Shown here: positions 1-9,936 of the stretch, in pieces
Numbering within the stretch: the first letter of the stretch is position 1
Layout: each line of letters starts with the position of its first letter
NCBI RefSeq assembly: GCF_014650175.1
Contig: NZ_BMUL01000006.1
Span: forward strand, 124,001-188,000
From: Streptomyces termitum
Lineage (GTDB): Bacteria > Actinomycetota > Actinomycetes > Streptomycetales > Streptomycetaceae
Direction of reading: 5' to 3'
Length of the DNA stretch: 64,000 bases
The notes under the pieces: generated by a model
The model's input: the letters and a program-made list of their open reading frames with translations, nothing else
What the model was told of the DNA's origin: nothing
The model's database searches: none
Position numbers and translations under genes: made by a program

Positions 1-390
1 GTCGAGGACGGCGTGGACGGCGGGGACGACGTTCTCGCCGTCCACCTCGATCACGGCGTCGCGGGGGGCGCGGAGCGCGGTGTGCAGGACCGCCCGGTCC
101 TCGGTGGTGTTGATCTTCTCGCCGCGGAACATGGCGTCGCGCAGTCCGGCGACGTCGGTGGCGGCGGCCAGGTCGCGCAGGAGTTCCAGGGTCTCGTCGG
201 TGACGAGGTGCTTGGAGTGGTCCAGGAGGAGGTCGCCGACGCGCAGGGTGTGGCGGGTGCCGCGCTCCGGGTCGGCGGCGAACAGGTCGCGCAGATGGGT
301 GCCGGCCAGCTGTTCCCGGTGCTTGCCGAGTGCCGCCCACTCCGGCAGCCGGTTGAGCCTGGTGCGTCCCTCAGTGGTCATTTCTGACAT
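1..390 (-). CDS. pgi: Glucose-6-phosphate isomerase, N-terminal part
   Basis: This is the N-terminal 130 residues of phosphoglucose isomerase, the cytoplasmic enzyme that interconverts glucose 6-phosphate and fructose 6-phosphate. The gene reads leftward off the window edge, so about three quarters of a roughly 550-residue enzyme is missing. The Pgi-type segment GEKINTTEDRAVLHTALR is visible at residues 90-107. The ATG at 388-390 is preferred to the in-frame ATG at 379-381 because a GAAGAAG tract lies just upstream of it. The strong hairpin at 482-526 separates it from the gene upstream, so it probably has its own promoter in 391-481. Confidence 0.9.
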   Translation of the reverse strand, partial: MSEMTTEGRTRLNRLPEWAALGKHREQLAGTHLRDLFAADPERGTRHTLRVGDLLLDHSKHLVTDETLELLRDLAAATDVAGLRDAMFRGEKINTTEDRAVLHTALRAPRDAVIEVDGENVVPAVHAVLD

Positions 391-481
391 CGCCCACTTC
401 TTCTCGTACGTTTCTGCCCCGCTGCGCCTCCCAACCTAATTGATCGCACGGGACGATCCGCGCCACCGGAGGCGGACACGT

Positions 482-526
482 CGAAGGGCCCCGGACGCGA
501 ACGTGGTTCGTGTCCGGGGCCCTTCG
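482..526 (-). terminator. Terminator after the rbpA-like gene
   Basis: A 21-base stem with a single G-U-type mismatch (482-502 with 506-526) encloses a 3-base loop. It lies 13 bases past the stop codon of the rbpA-like gene and ahead of pgi. No long U-tract follows, which is usual in Streptomyces. Confidence 0.85.
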
Positions 527-538
527 GCGGGCAGTGTG

Positions 539-874
539 TCAGATCTCGCCCCGCAGCTTGGCGAGCGCCTCGGCGAGGATGGCCTCGCCGTCCGCGTCGC
601 TGCGCCGCTCGCGGACGTACGCGAGGTGGGTCTTGTACGGTTCGGTGCGCGGGGGGTCCGGGGGGTTGTCCCGGTCCTGGCCGGCCGGGAATCCGCAGCG
701 GGGGCAGTCCCAGGTGTCCGGGACCTGCGCGTCGCTGGCGAAACTCGGCTGGGTCTCGTGCCCGTTCGAGCACCAGAAGGAGATGCGGAGGCGCGGTGCC
801 GACTCGCCCCGCTCGGCCTCCCCCATCGGCCCCGCGCCGACCCGGCTTCCCCGGATCGCGTTGCCACTTGCCAC
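539..874 (-). CDS. rbpA: RbpA-family RNA polymerase-binding protein (paralogue)
   Basis: A 111-residue protein of the RbpA family, small actinobacterial factors that bind RNA polymerase and the principal sigma factor and stimulate transcription. Residues around 34-60 hold CSNGH and CPRC, which look like a zinc-binding knuckle. The C-terminal half (PYKTHLAYVRERRS followed by an acidic/leucine helix) aligns with the sigma-interacting part of RbpA. It is shorter than the canonical Streptomyces RbpA of about 124 residues and differs in the N-terminal arm, so it is probably a paralogue and not the main RbpA. The start is GTG, with GGGAG about 8 bases upstream. It lies between secG and pgi but is set apart by its own promoter and terminator. 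Confidence 0.75.
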   Translation of the reverse strand: MASGNAIRGSRVGAGPMGEAERGESAPRLRISFWCSNGHETQPSFASDAQVPDTWDCPRCGFPAGQDRDNPPDPPRTEPYKTHLAYVRERRSDADGEAILAEALAKLRGEI

Positions 875-913
875 GGTCGTAACTCCCTGCGTGATGGTGC
901 TCGAAGATGCCCC

Positions 914-942
914 AGTCTACGGAAGGCCCAACGCGCGTCCAG
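914..942 (-). promoter_or_regulatory. Housekeeping-type promoter of the rbpA-like gene
   Basis: On the minus strand, CTGGAC (942-937) is separated by 17 bases from TAGACT (919-914), a good match to the HrdB consensus. Transcription would start near 907, giving a leader of about 33 bases before the GTG at 874. Confidence 0.65.
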
Positions 943-951
943 TGTGCGGAG

Positions 952-1188
952 TTACCCGTCCAGCTTCATGAGCAGACCCAGCACCACGATGCAGGCGAAC
1001 CAGAGCAGCCCGACCACGACCGTGATGCGGTCGAGGTTGCGCTCGGCGACCGAGGAGCCGCCGACGGAGGACTGCATGCCGCCGCCGAACATGTCGGAGA
1101 GGCCGCCGCCCTTCCCCTTGTGCATCAGCACCAGCAGCATCAGCAGGCCGCTGAAGACGATCAGGGCGATCGAGAACCCCATAACCAC
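952..1188 (-). CDS. secG: Preprotein translocase subunit SecG
   Basis: A 78-residue inner-membrane accessory subunit of the SecYEG protein-export channel. Two hydrophobic segments (about residues 5-22 and 53-75) flank the cytoplasmic glycine-rich loop HKGKGGGLSDMFGGGMQSS, which is the family signature. The start is taken as GTG at 1186-1188 because GAGGAAG sits 11 bases upstream; the ATG two codons later (1180-1182) is possible. It follows tpiA, with a hairpin in between that may lower its expression relative to the glycolytic genes. Confidence 0.92.
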   Translation of the reverse strand: MVMGFSIALIVFSGLLMLLVLMHKGKGGGLSDMFGGGMQSSVGGSSVAERNLDRITVVVGLLWFACIVVLGLLMKLDG

Positions 1189-1220
1189 GGCTGGACCAAC
1201 TTCCTCGGACTGAATAGGGA

Positions 1221-1248
1221 CGGGGGCCGGGCACCTGCCCGACCCCCG
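1221..1248 (-). terminator. Hairpin between tpiA and secG
   Basis: CGGGGG/CCCCCG and CGGGC/GCCCG stems with one mismatch form a hairpin with a 4-base loop downstream of tpiA and upstream of secG. It probably terminates or attenuates the glycolytic transcript. Confidence 0.55.
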
Positions 1249-1280
1249 CAAGGGTACGACGGATCGCCGCTAGCGCATAC

Positions 1281-2057
1281 TCACTGGTCGCGGAAGCGCA
1301 CGATCTTGACGAACTCCTCGGCGTCGAGCGAGGCCCCGCCGACCAGGGCGCCGTCGATGTCCGGCTTCGCCATGATCTCGGCGACGTTGCCGCTCTTGAC
1401 GGAGCCGCCGTACTGGATGCGGATCTTGTCGGCGACGTCCTGGGAGTACAGCTCGGCGAGCTTGCCGCGGATCGCCCCGCAGACCTCCTGGGCGTCGTCG
1501 GCGCCGCAGACCTTGCCGGTGCCGATGGCCCAGACCGGCTCGTAGGCGACGACGACCGTCTCGGCCTGCTCGGCCGGGACGTCCTTGAGGCCGCCCTCGA
1601 CCTGGGCGAGGGTGTGCGCGACGGCGTTGCCGGCCTCGCGCACGTCCAGCTCCTCGCCGACGCAGAGGATCGGGGTGATGCCGTGGGCGAAGGCGGCCTT
1701 CACCTTGGCGTTGCACAGCTCGTCGGACTCGCCGTGGTACTGGCGGCGCTCGGAGTGGCCGACGGCGACGAAGCCGGTGTTGAGCTTGGCGAGCATGGCG
1801 CCGGAGATCTCACCGGTGTACGCGCCGGACTCGTGGGCCGACAGGTCCTGGGCGCCGTACTTGATCTTGAGCTTGTCGCCCTCGATCAGGGTCTGCACGG
1901 AGCGCAGGTCGGTGAAGGGGACGAGGACGGCGACCTCACAGGCGTCGTAGTCCTTGTCGGTGAGCGAGAAGGCGAGCTTCTGGACGTGGGCGATGGCCTC
2001 CAGGTGGTTGAGGTTCATCTTCCAGTTGCCCGCCATCAGCGGGGTACGGGTGCTCAC
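1281..2057 (-). CDS. tpiA: Triosephosphate isomerase
   Basis: A 258-residue TIM-barrel enzyme that interconverts dihydroxyacetone phosphate and glyceraldehyde 3-phosphate. The substrate-binding GNWKMN motif gives Asn11 and Lys13. The catalytic His is in VGHSERR (near residue 101), the catalytic Glu is in [11 protein letters not shown] (near 172), and the phosphate loop is IQYGGSV. Length and motifs are complete. It starts 6 bases after the pgk stop, so the two are co-transcribed and probably coupled, completing the lower-glycolysis operon gap-pgk-tpiA. Confidence 0.98.
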   Translation of the reverse strand: MSTRTPLMAGNWKMNLNHLEAIAHVQKLAFSLTDKDYDACEVAVLVPFTDLRSVQTLIEGDKLKIKYGAQDLSAHESGAYTGEISGAMLAKLNTGFVAVGHSERRQYHGESDELCNAKVKAAFAHGITPILCVGEELDVREAGNAVAHTLAQVEGGLKDVPAEQAETVVVAYEPVWAIGTGKVCGADDAQEVCGAIRGKLAELYSQDVADKIRIQYGGSVKSGNVAEIMAKPDIDGALVGGASLDAEEFVKIVRFRDQ

Positions 2058-2063
2058 GGTTGT

Positions 2064-3275
2064 TCAGTCCTCCAGTGCGACGAGGCCGGGGAGCTGCTTG
2101 CCCTCGAGGTATTCGAGGGAGGCGCCGCCACCGGTCGAGATGTGTCCGAAGGCGTTCTCGTCGAAGCCCAGGGTGCGGACGGCGGCGGCGGAGTCTCCGC
2201 CGCCGACGACCGTGAAGGCCGGGGAGTCGACGAGGGCCTGGGCGACGGCGCGGGTGCCGTCGGCGTAGTCGGGGTGCTCGAAGACGCCCATCGGGCCGTT
2301 CCAGAAGACGGTGGCCGCGTCGGCGAGCTTCGAGGCGTACAGCTTGTTGGTCTCGGGGCCGTTGTCCAGGCCCATGAAACCGGCGGGAATGGCGTCCGCG
2401 GCCACCGTGCGGTGCTCGGTCGGGGCCTTGGCCTTGAGGTCCGGGAAGCCCTCGGAGACGACGACGTCGACGGGGAGCACGAACTCCACGCCCCGGTCCT
2501 CGGCCCGCCGGAGGTACTCCAGGACCGCCGGGATCTGGTCCTCCTGGAGGAGCGAGCTGCCGACCTCGTGGCCCTGGGCCTTGAGGAAGGTGTACGCCAT
2601 GCCGCCGCCGATCAGGATGCGGTCGGCACGCTCCAGGAGGTGGTCGATGACGCCGAGCTTGTCGGAGACCTTGGAGCCGCCGAGGACCACGGCGTAGGGC
2701 CGGCGGACGTCCTCGGTGAGCTTCTTGAGGACGCCGACCTCGGTGGCGATGAGGTAGCCGGCGGCGTGCGGGAGCTTGCCGGGGAGGTCGTAGACCGAGG
2801 CGTGCTTGCGGTGGACGGCGCCGAAGCCGTCGCCGACGTAGAGGTCCGCGAGGGCGGCCAGCTGCTCCGCGAAGGCGTCGCGCTCGGCGTCGTCCTTGGA
2901 GGTCTCGCCGGCGTTGAAGCGGAGGTTCTCGATGACGGCCACGCCGCCGTCGGCCAGGCCCGCGACGGTCGCCCGCGCGGACTCGCCGACGGTGTCGGTG
3001 GCGAAGGCCACCTCGGTGCCGAGCAGCTCGCCGAGCCGCGCGGCGGCCGGGGCGAGGGAGAAGGCCGGGTCCGGGGCGCCCTTGGGGCGGCCCAGGTGGG
3101 AGGCGACCACGACGCGGGCACCGGCGTCGGCGAGCGCCTTGACCGTGGGGACGACGGCGCGGATCCGGCCGTCGTCGGTGATGGTGGTGCCGTCGAGCGG
3201 CACGTTGAGATCGGCGCGGACGAACACCCGCCTGCCCTCGACGCCCTCGCCGAGAAGCTCGTCGATCGTCTTCAT
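2064..3275 (-). CDS. pgk: Phosphoglycerate kinase
   Basis: A 403-residue cytoplasmic kinase that transfers phosphate from 1,3-bisphosphoglycerate to ADP. The N-terminal [10 protein letters not shown] substrate loop, the central [11 protein letters not shown] segment and the C-terminal nucleotide-binding [10 protein letters not shown] are all present. The ATG at 3273-3275 is chosen over an upstream in-frame start because AAGGAG lies about 9 bases before it and the protein then begins MKTIDELL, as in homologues. It follows gap after 118 bases that contain a hairpin. Confidence 0.97.
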   Translation of the reverse strand: MKTIDELLGEGVEGRRVFVRADLNVPLDGTTITDDGRIRAVVPTVKALADAGARVVVASHLGRPKGAPDPAFSLAPAAARLGELLGTEVAFATDTVGESARATVAGLADGGVAVIENLRFNAGETSKDDAERDAFAEQLAALADLYVGDGFGAVHRKHASVYDLPGKLPHAAGYLIATEVGVLKKLTEDVRRPYAVVLGGSKVSDKLGVIDHLLERADRILIGGGMAYTFLKAQGHEVGSSLLQEDQIPAVLEYLRRAEDRGVEFVLPVDVVVSEGFPDLKAKAPTEHRTVAADAIPAGFMGLDNGPETNKLYASKLADAATVFWNGPMGVFEHPDYADGTRAVAQALVDSPAFTVVGGGDSAAAVRTLGFDENAFGHISTGGGASLEYLEGKQLPGLVALED

Positions 3276-3315
3276 CTGTTCACTGACTCCTTGGTACGCG
3301 GTGGAGCACACGAGA

Positions 3316-3355
3316 CAGGGCTCGCGCAGCGCTTCGTCGCGCCGCCCGAGCCCTG
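3316..3355 (-). other. Intercistronic hairpin between gap and pgk
   Basis: CAGGGCTCG (3316-3324) is complementary to CGAGCCCTG (3347-3355), with GCGC/GCGC pairing inside the loop. It may be a partial terminator or an mRNA-processing or stability element that lets gap be made in excess of pgk. Confidence 0.55.
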
Positions 3356-3393
3356 CTCACATCGAAAGCCCTGCCCTGCCGAACCCTAGTACG

Positions 3394-4419
<1,026 letters not shown>

Positions 4420-4487
4420 TTAGGAACGCCGGTGATATCTCACACCAGCGAGATCTTGATTTTTTGGGATGTCCCCGACCGCTTCCG

Positions 4488-4493
4488 ACCCTA
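4488..4493 (-). promoter_or_regulatory. Candidate -10 box of the gap operon
   Basis: TAGGGT on the minus strand is a common Streptomyces -10 hexamer, placed about 85 bases before gap. No good -35 is seen at the standard distance, so either an activator or another sigma factor may be needed. The leader also holds the imperfect dyad GATCTC...GAGATATC (4429-4457), a possible operator. Confidence 0.35.
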
Positions 4494-4572
4494 CCTCTCC
4501 GGGCGCTCCGGAGTGACATCGAGCGCAGCCGTTCGAGCCCGCCACGCAAGGGGAGAACGGTGTGAGAAGCCC

Positions 4573-4606
4573 GACGGCCCGTACCCGGCAACGGGTACGG
4601 GCCGTC
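4573..4606 (-). terminator. Terminator of the M14 carboxypeptidase gene
   Basis: A perfect 14-bp stem (4573-4586 with 4593-4606) and 6-base loop lie 28 bases past the stop of the gene at 4635-7589, separating it from the gap promoter. Confidence 0.85.
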
Positions 4607-4634
4607 CTGGGACCTTCGGCCCCACTACGCGGCG

Positions 4635-7589
4635 TCAGCGGCGGAGCGCGGTGAGGGCACGGTCGAGGAGCCGCTGCCGGTCGGCCGCGGCGGGGACGTG
4701 CTCCAGGCCGAAGCCGAGGAGGACGGTGTCGCGGGTGGTGACGGCGGCGACGGAGTGGAACAGCGCCGGGGAGCGGGTCCAGTCGGTGGTGTTGCCGGGG
4801 CTGCCGGCCGGGGCGCCGGGCACGGTCCAGGCGCCGAGGGAGGTCTCGAAGCCCTCCTTCTCGGTGCCGGCGGCGGTGGTGAGGCGCAGGTCGTCGACGA
4901 AGGCGCCGGTCTCGCCGGTGCCGGGGTCGGAGACGTACGAGAAGGAGAGTTCGACCTGCTTGCCCGCCCAGGGCGAGAGGTCCACGGAGGCGTCCTTCCA
5001 GCCGTTGGAGGGGCCGGTGAAGGCGTTCCAGGCGCCGCTGGTGCCGGTGGGCGCGCAGTCCTCGCCGCCGAGGGTGAGGTAGCGGCCGAGGGCGGGGTGG
5101 AGCTGGAGGTAGTAGCCCTCGCCGCAGTCGGCGGGCGGGGTGGCGGAGGTGCCGCCGTTGCGGTCGGGCAGGGTGGTCCAGTCGTCCTGGCCGGCGGTGC
5201 GGGCCTCGACGATCAGGTTGTCGTAGCCGGGCTCGGTGTCGTAGCTGATCCGGAAGTCGAGCCGGGGGGCGTCGGCGGCGGTGGTGCCGGTGAGGTCGAC
5301 GGTGCGGGCGAGCCGGGCCCAGGTGTTGTCGGCGTGCCGGACGGCGGCGAAGGAGCTGCCCTCGGCGGGCTCGAAGGGGGTGCGGAGCCCCGGGTAGTCG
5401 CCGGCCGGGGCGCTGCTCGCGAACTGCGGGAAGTCCTTCGGCGGGAGGCTGTCGGAGGTGACGGTGTAGGCGCCCGCGTCGTCGAGCGGGTTGCCCTCGG
5501 CGGCGCCGAGGCCGAGGGCCGGGCCGGCGAGGCGGCCGGTGCCGGCGAAGGAGGTCGCGCCGTTCAGTCCGGCGCGGCGGTAGGCGCCGAGGTAGTACTG
5601 GGCGAAGTCGTTGGACTCGGCCCGGCCGACCTGGGAGAGCCCGCCGGTCTTCTCACCGGCGTTGACGAGCTTGCCGCCCTCGTTGAGGTAGGAGCGGACG
5701 GCGAGCTGGACGGCTCCGGAGGGGCTCTCGGCGCCGGTGTACCAGACGACGGCGGGGAAGTGGGAGAGGACGCCGAGGGCGTGCGGGGCGCCCTGGGCGG
5801 CGACGTCCCAGACGGCTGCCTTCCGGCCGGTGGCGGCGAGCGCCTTCACGTAGGTGCCGGTGTTCCGGGCCGCGGCGGTGCCGCCCTCCTCGGCGAGGAC
5901 GAGGACGTCGGCGCGGGGCCGCTCGGCGACCCGGTAGGTGAAGGGGGTGGTGGAGGCGGTCCGGCCGGCGCGGTCGCGGCCGGTGAACCAGACCTCGACG
6001 GAGTTCCCGGGCCGGGTGCCGGTCACGGTGCCCCGGTACTCGTCGTAGAGGAGGTTGTCCTCGCCGCCGTAGGTCTCGCCGCCCTTCCAGGCGGAGAGCG
6101 GGGCCCTGTGGACGCGTCCGCCGTCGATCCGGTACTGGAGGGTCTTGCCGCGCAGCGACCTGCGGGCGGTGACGGCGACCGGCTGGTCCTCGCCGCGGGC
6201 GGCGTAGGAGGTGGTGAAGGCGTCGGGGACGAGGGCCGGGGCCGGGGCGCCGACCGGGGAGACCGGGTCGTCGGCGCGGGTGGCGGACTCGGCGACGGCG
6301 AGCGCGAAGGGGAGGTTCTTGGCGAACTCGGCCTGGATCAGCTTCTCGTCGTCGGGGAAGGTGAAGACGGAGGCGCAGTCGGCGGCCTCCCAGGCGTCGT
6401 TCGGGTCGACGCGGGAGGCGGTGGCGCAGGTGGACATCTCCGGGGTGAACATCTGCATCCCGTTGACGTTGGCGGCGTGTCCGTCGGCCTCGCCGTTGGT
6501 GGTGTAGAGCTCGGAGGAGACCTGCGGCCGGTAGCCGGGGATCGCGGACTTCTCCGGGGTGCCGGCGAGCGCCTTCAGGGCGGTGTCGTCGGGGGTGTCG
6601 GTGGCGACCTGCCAGCCGACGCCGTACAGCAGGAGCTGGGCGGCGGAGTGGTAGTTGATGCCGTAGGCGAAGCCGATCCGCTTCTCGAAGGCGTCGAGGG
6701 CGCGGGTCTCCGGCTCGGACATGGCGGACGGGCCGCGGTAGGTCTCGTCGGCGGGGTCGGGGGACGAGCCCTCGTTGTCGTAGCCCCACTTGTAGCCGAA
6801 GTTGCGGTTGAGGTCGACGCCGTCGCCCGCGGTGATCCGGCCGTCGCCGTCGTTGTCGCGGAGGTTCTTGCGCCACTGGCGGTTGGCCGGGTCGGCGTGG
6901 GTGTGGTCGTAGCCGTCCGGGTTGGCGGAGAGCACGAACCACAGCTCGGTGGAGTCGACGATCCGGGTGGTGCGGGGGTCCTTGCCGTAGCCGTCGAGGT
7001 AGTGGTGGAGGAGGCGCCGGGTCATCTCCGGCGTGATCCACTCGCGGGCGTGCTGGTTGGAGACGTACAGGGTGGCGGGCTTGGCGCCGTCCTTCGTCTT
7101 CCGGGCGCCCTTGGTGACCTTGACGGCGAGGATGTCCTGGCCCTTGAGGGTCTTGCCGATGGAGACGACCTTGGTGAGGTCGGGGCGGGCGGCGGCGGTG
7201 CGGAGGAGTTCCTCCTTGAGGCCGCCGGGGCCGCCGTAGGGGCGGAAGACGCCGTCCCCGGCGGTCGCGGCGCGGCGGGCGGCGGCGGGGCCGGGGTCGT
7301 GGGCGGCGAGGGCGACGCCCCGGCCGCGCAGGGCGGCGGCCTGGTCCCCGGTGAGGTAGACCTCGACGGTGGCGGTGCCCCGGGCGGGGACCTCCTCGGT
7401 CAGTTCCCGGGCGTCGGCGCCGGCGTCGACGAGGAGCGGGACCTGCGCCCTGGTGAGGGTGGCCCGCCAGACGGAGAGGGCGTCGCCGCCTCCGGGGTCC
7501 GCCGGCCGTGCTCCGGCCGCGGGTGCCGCCGCCAGACCGGCGATCAGCAGGGAAGTGGCGGCGAGGATCGCTCGCGCGCTTCGTCTCAT
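4635..7589 (-). CDS. Secreted zinc carboxypeptidase, M14 family, multidomain
   Basis: A 984-residue exported metallopeptidase predicted to remove C-terminal residues from peptides outside the cell. A signal peptide (MRRSARAIL, hydrophobic run, AAGA) covers about residues 1-27. The M14 catalytic domain holds the zinc ligands in HAREWITPE (His180, Glu183), the substrate Arg/Asn in DLNRNFGYKWG, a later zinc His in INYHSAAQ and the general-base Glu in FTPEMSTC. About 450 further residues carry a beta-rich region with aspartate/glycine motifs resembling the C-terminal part of immune-inhibitor-A-type proteases. The start is ATG at 7587-7589, preceded by AGGGGGG. It is monocistronic between two terminators. 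Confidence 0.88.
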   Translation of the reverse strand: MRRSARAILAATSLLIAGLAAAPAAGARPADPGGGDALSVWRATLTRAQVPLLVDAGADARELTEEVPARGTATVEVYLTGDQAAALRGRGVALAAHDPGPAAARRAATAGDGVFRPYGGPGGLKEELLRTAAARPDLTKVVSIGKTLKGQDILAVKVTKGARKTKDGAKPATLYVSNQHAREWITPEMTRRLLHHYLDGYGKDPRTTRIVDSTELWFVLSANPDGYDHTHADPANRQWRKNLRDNDGDGRITAGDGVDLNRNFGYKWGYDNEGSSPDPADETYRGPSAMSEPETRALDAFEKRIGFAYGINYHSAAQLLLYGVGWQVATDTPDDTALKALAGTPEKSAIPGYRPQVSSELYTTNGEADGHAANVNGMQMFTPEMSTCATASRVDPNDAWEAADCASVFTFPDDEKLIQAEFAKNLPFALAVAESATRADDPVSPVGAPAPALVPDAFTTSYAARGEDQPVAVTARRSLRGKTLQYRIDGGRVHRAPLSAWKGGETYGGEDNLLYDEYRGTVTGTRPGNSVEVWFTGRDRAGRTASTTPFTYRVAERPRADVLVLAEEGGTAAARNTGTYVKALAATGRKAAVWDVAAQGAPHALGVLSHFPAVVWYTGAESPSGAVQLAVRSYLNEGGKLVNAGEKTGGLSQVGRAESNDFAQYYLGAYRRAGLNGATSFAGTGRLAGPALGLGAAEGNPLDDAGAYTVTSDSLPPKDFPQFASSAPAGDYPGLRTPFEPAEGSSFAAVRHADNTWARLARTVDLTGTTAADAPRLDFRISYDTEPGYDNLIVEARTAGQDDWTTLPDRNGGTSATPPADCGEGYYLQLHPALGRYLTLGGEDCAPTGTSGAWNAFTGPSNGWKDASVDLSPWAGKQVELSFSYVSDPGTGETGAFVDDLRLTTAAGTEKEGFETSLGAWTVPGAPAGSPGNTTDWTRSPALFHSVAAVTTRDTVLLGFGLEHVPAAADRQRLLDRALTALRR

Positions 7590-7786
7590 GGGCCCCCCTT
7601 GATGCGATCCGTCACGAAACCGAACGGAGGCAAGGCTCTTGGGCGCCCCGGGGCCTGTCAAGGGTGCCGCGCGCGGCCCGTCCGTTCGGAGGACCGTCCG
7701 CGACTCCGCGTCAGAAACGTTTCTGCACAGGGGAGTTACGGACTCCGCATGAAAAGACGGAGGTACCGGTACCCGGACAGCGTCCC

Positions 7787-7870
7787 TCCGGTACGCGGAC
7801 ACTCCCCTCCGGTATGCGGACACCCCCCTCCGGTGGGCGGGCCGTTCCCTCCGGTACGCGGACGGCCCCC
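7787..7870. repeat. Four tandem 21-bp repeats
   Basis: Four copies of a unit like TCCGGTACGCGGACACTCCC begin at 7787, 7808, 7829 and 7850, an exact 21-bp period (two helical turns). They sit in the 326-bp gap 7590-7915 between the carboxypeptidase start and whiA, next to the nested palindrome GGTACCGGTACC at 7762-7773. The last unit runs into the whiA terminator. Binding of a regulator to one helix face upstream of the carboxypeptidase promoter is possible. Confidence 0.75.
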
Positions 7871-7893
7871 GCCCGGGAAGGGGCGGGGGCCGT
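7862..7893 (-). terminator. Terminator of the uvrC-rapZ-yvcK-whiA operon
   Basis: ACGGCCCCCGCCC (7862-7874) pairs perfectly with GGGCGGGGGCCGT (7881-7893) across a 6-base loop, 22 bases downstream of the whiA stop. Confidence 0.85.
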
Positions 7894-7915
7894 ACGGGAG
7901 GCCGTCCGGGGCGCG

Positions 7916-8905
7916 TCAGCCGACGAGGCTCTCGTCGAGCTCCTCCGTCAGGTTCGACTCGGTGCCCGGGATGCCCAGGTCCTGGGCCCGCTTGTCGGCC
8001 ATCGCCAGCAGGCGGCGGATGCGGCCCGCGACCGCGTCCTTGGTCAGCGGCGGGTCGGCGAGCGCGCCCAGCTCCTCCAGGGACGCCTGCTTGTGCTCCA
8101 TGCGCAGCCGGCCGGCCGCCGCGAGGTGCTCGGGCACCTCCTCGGCGAGGATCTCCAGGGCGCGCTGCACCCGGGCCCCGGCGGCGACGGCGGCGCGGGC
8201 CGAGCGGCGCAGGTTGGCGTCGTCGAAGTTGGCCAGCCGGTTGGCGGTGGCCCGGACCTCGCGGCGCATCCGCCGCTCCTCCCAGGCCAGCACCGACTCG
8301 TGCGCGCCGAGCCGGGTCAGCAGCGCGCCGATGGCGTCGCCGTCGCGGACCACGACCCGGTCCACGCCGCGGACCTCACGGGCCTTGGCGGCGATGGAGA
8401 GCCGGCGGGCGGCGCCGACCAGGGCGAGCGCGGCCTCCGGGCCGGGGCAGGTGACCTCCAGGGAGGAGGACCGGCCCGGCTCGGTGAGCGAGCCGTGGGC
8501 GAGGAAGGCACCCCGCCAGGCCGCCTCGGCGTCGCAGGTGGCGCCGGAGACCACCTGCGGGGGGAGGCCCCGGATGGGCCGGCCCCGGCCGTCGACCAGT
8601 CCCGTCTGCCGGGCCAGCTGGTCGCCGCCCGCCACCACCCGCACCACGAAGCGGGAGCCCCGGCGCAGTCCGCCGGGGGCCATCACGATCAGCTCCGAGC
8701 TGTGCCCGAAGATCTCCATGATGTCCCGCTTCAGCCGCCGGGCCGCCATCGCCGTGTCCAGCTCGGCCTCGATCACGATCCGGCCGCTGACCAGGTGCAG
8801 ACCGCCCGCGAACCGAAGGATCGACGAGACCTCCGCCTTCCTGCAGCAGGTCCGGGTGACGGGGAGCCGGGAGATCTCGTCCTTCACCGCTGCCGTCATC
8901 GCCAT
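7916..8905 (-). CDS. whiA: Sporulation transcription factor WhiA
   Basis: A 329-residue DNA-binding regulator needed, with WhiB, to stop aerial growth and start sporulation septation. The N-terminal two thirds form the LAGLIDADG homing-endonuclease-like fold (segments [13 protein letters not shown] and [16 protein letters not shown]) without nuclease residues. The C-terminal region ([21 protein letters not shown]) is the helix-turn-helix. The family begins [11 protein letters not shown] exactly as here. Its first ten bases overlap the end of yvcK, so translation is coupled; it is the last gene of the operon. Confidence 0.98.
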   Translation of the reverse strand: MAMTAAVKDEISRLPVTRTCCRKAEVSSILRFAGGLHLVSGRIVIEAELDTAMAARRLKRDIMEIFGHSSELIVMAPGGLRRGSRFVVRVVAGGDQLARQTGLVDGRGRPIRGLPPQVVSGATCDAEAAWRGAFLAHGSLTEPGRSSSLEVTCPGPEAALALVGAARRLSIAAKAREVRGVDRVVVRDGDAIGALLTRLGAHESVLAWEERRMRREVRATANRLANFDDANLRRSARAAVAAGARVQRALEILAEEVPEHLAAAGRLRMEHKQASLEELGALADPPLTKDAVAGRIRRLLAMADKRAQDLGIPGTESNLTEELDESLVG

Positions 8906-9936
8906 GGGCCGATCCTTCCATGCATCCGAAAAATACGGTCGTACGCGGCGGCCAGGCGCTCCGGGTCGTGCTTCGGAGAGCCGTCGGCGCGGGCCACCGG
9001 TGCCAGTTCCAGGGCGGCGCCGAGCCGCTTGGCGGCGTCGACGAGGGGCTCGCTGGCCGACACGTCGGGCACGGCGGCCTCATCGGCCAGCACCACGTCC
9101 AGGGCGAGTTTAGGGGCGTGTCGTCCCAAAACCTCCAAATGACGCTGCGGTGAGAAGCCCTCTGTTTCTCCGGGCTGGGGCGCGAGGTTCAGCGAGAGCA
9201 CCTTGCGGGCCTTCGTCTCGACCAGCGCGTCGAGCAGTTCGGGCACGAGCAGGTGCGGGATCACCGAGGAGAACCAGGAGCCGGGGCCGAGGACCACCCA
9301 GTCCGCGTCGAGGACCGCCTCGACCGCCTCCGGCACGGCCGGCGGGTCGTGCGGGACCAGGTGCACGGACTGCACCTCGCCGGGGGTGAGGGCCACGGTG
9401 GCCTGGCCCCGGACGGTGTCCACGTCGTCCGGGCGCTCCGGGTCGTGGCCCCTGACCAGGGCCTGGAGCTCCAGCGGCACGGCCGACATGGGCAGCACCC
9501 GGCCCTGGGCGCCGAGCAGCCGGCCGACCAGGTCGAGGGCCTGCACGGGGTCGCCGCCGAGCTGCTCCCAGAGGGCGACGATCAGCAGGTTCCCGACGGC
9601 GTGGCCGCCCATCTCGCCCTGGGACCGGAAGCGGTGCTGGATGACCCGGGCCCAGGTCTGGCCCCAGTCGTCGTCGCCGCAGAGCGCGGCGAGCGCCTTG
9701 CGCAGGTCGCCCGGGGGCAGCACGCCGAGCTCCTCCCGGAGCCGGCCGCTGGAGCCCCCGTCGTCGGCGACGGTGACGACGGCGGTGAGGTCGCCGGTGA
9801 TCCGCCGCAGCGCGGCGAGGGAGGCGGACAGGCCCATGCCGCCGCCGAGGGCGACGACCTTCGGCTGGGCGCCGCGCCTGCGGAGCGCCCGCTTCACCGA
9901 GAGGGTGGAGGAGGGGCGACGGCGGTACGGCTTCAC
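8896..9936 (-). CDS. yvcK: YvcK/CofD-like UDP-sugar-binding protein
   Basis: A 346-residue protein of the YvcK (gluconeogenesis factor) family, related to the 2-phospholactate transferase CofD. In Bacillus and mycobacteria YvcK binds UDP-GlcNAc and affects carbon use and cell-wall synthesis. The N-terminal [14 protein letters not shown] and [12 protein letters not shown] segments form the nucleotide-sugar site, and the central [13 protein letters not shown] segment is also conserved. The GTG start at 9934-9936 overlaps the rapZ stop as GTGA, and its end overlaps whiA by 10 bases. The basic N-terminal arm (KPYRRRPSS) precedes the fold. Confidence 0.95.
   Translation of the reverse strand: MKPYRRRPSSTLSVKRALRRRGAQPKVVALGGGMGLSASLAALRRITGDLTAVVTVADDGGSSGRLREELGVLPPGDLRKALAALCGDDDWGQTWARVIQHRFRSQGEMGGHAVGNLLIVALWEQLGGDPVQALDLVGRLLGAQGRVLPMSAVPLELQALVRGHDPERPDDVDTVRGQATVALTPGEVQSVHLVPHDPPAVPEAVEAVLDADWVVLGPGSWFSSVIPHLLVPELLDALVETKARKVLSLNLAPQPGETEGFSPQRHLEVLGRHAPKLALDVVLADEAAVPDVSASEPLVDAAKRLGAALELAPVARADGSPKHDPERLAAAYDRIFRMHGRIGPWR

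Noticed and set aside
4698-9113. 1471-codon plus-strand frame opposite the carboxypeptidase and whiA
   Set aside because: Spans several genes and terminators and has no recognisable domain; it is an antisense shadow.
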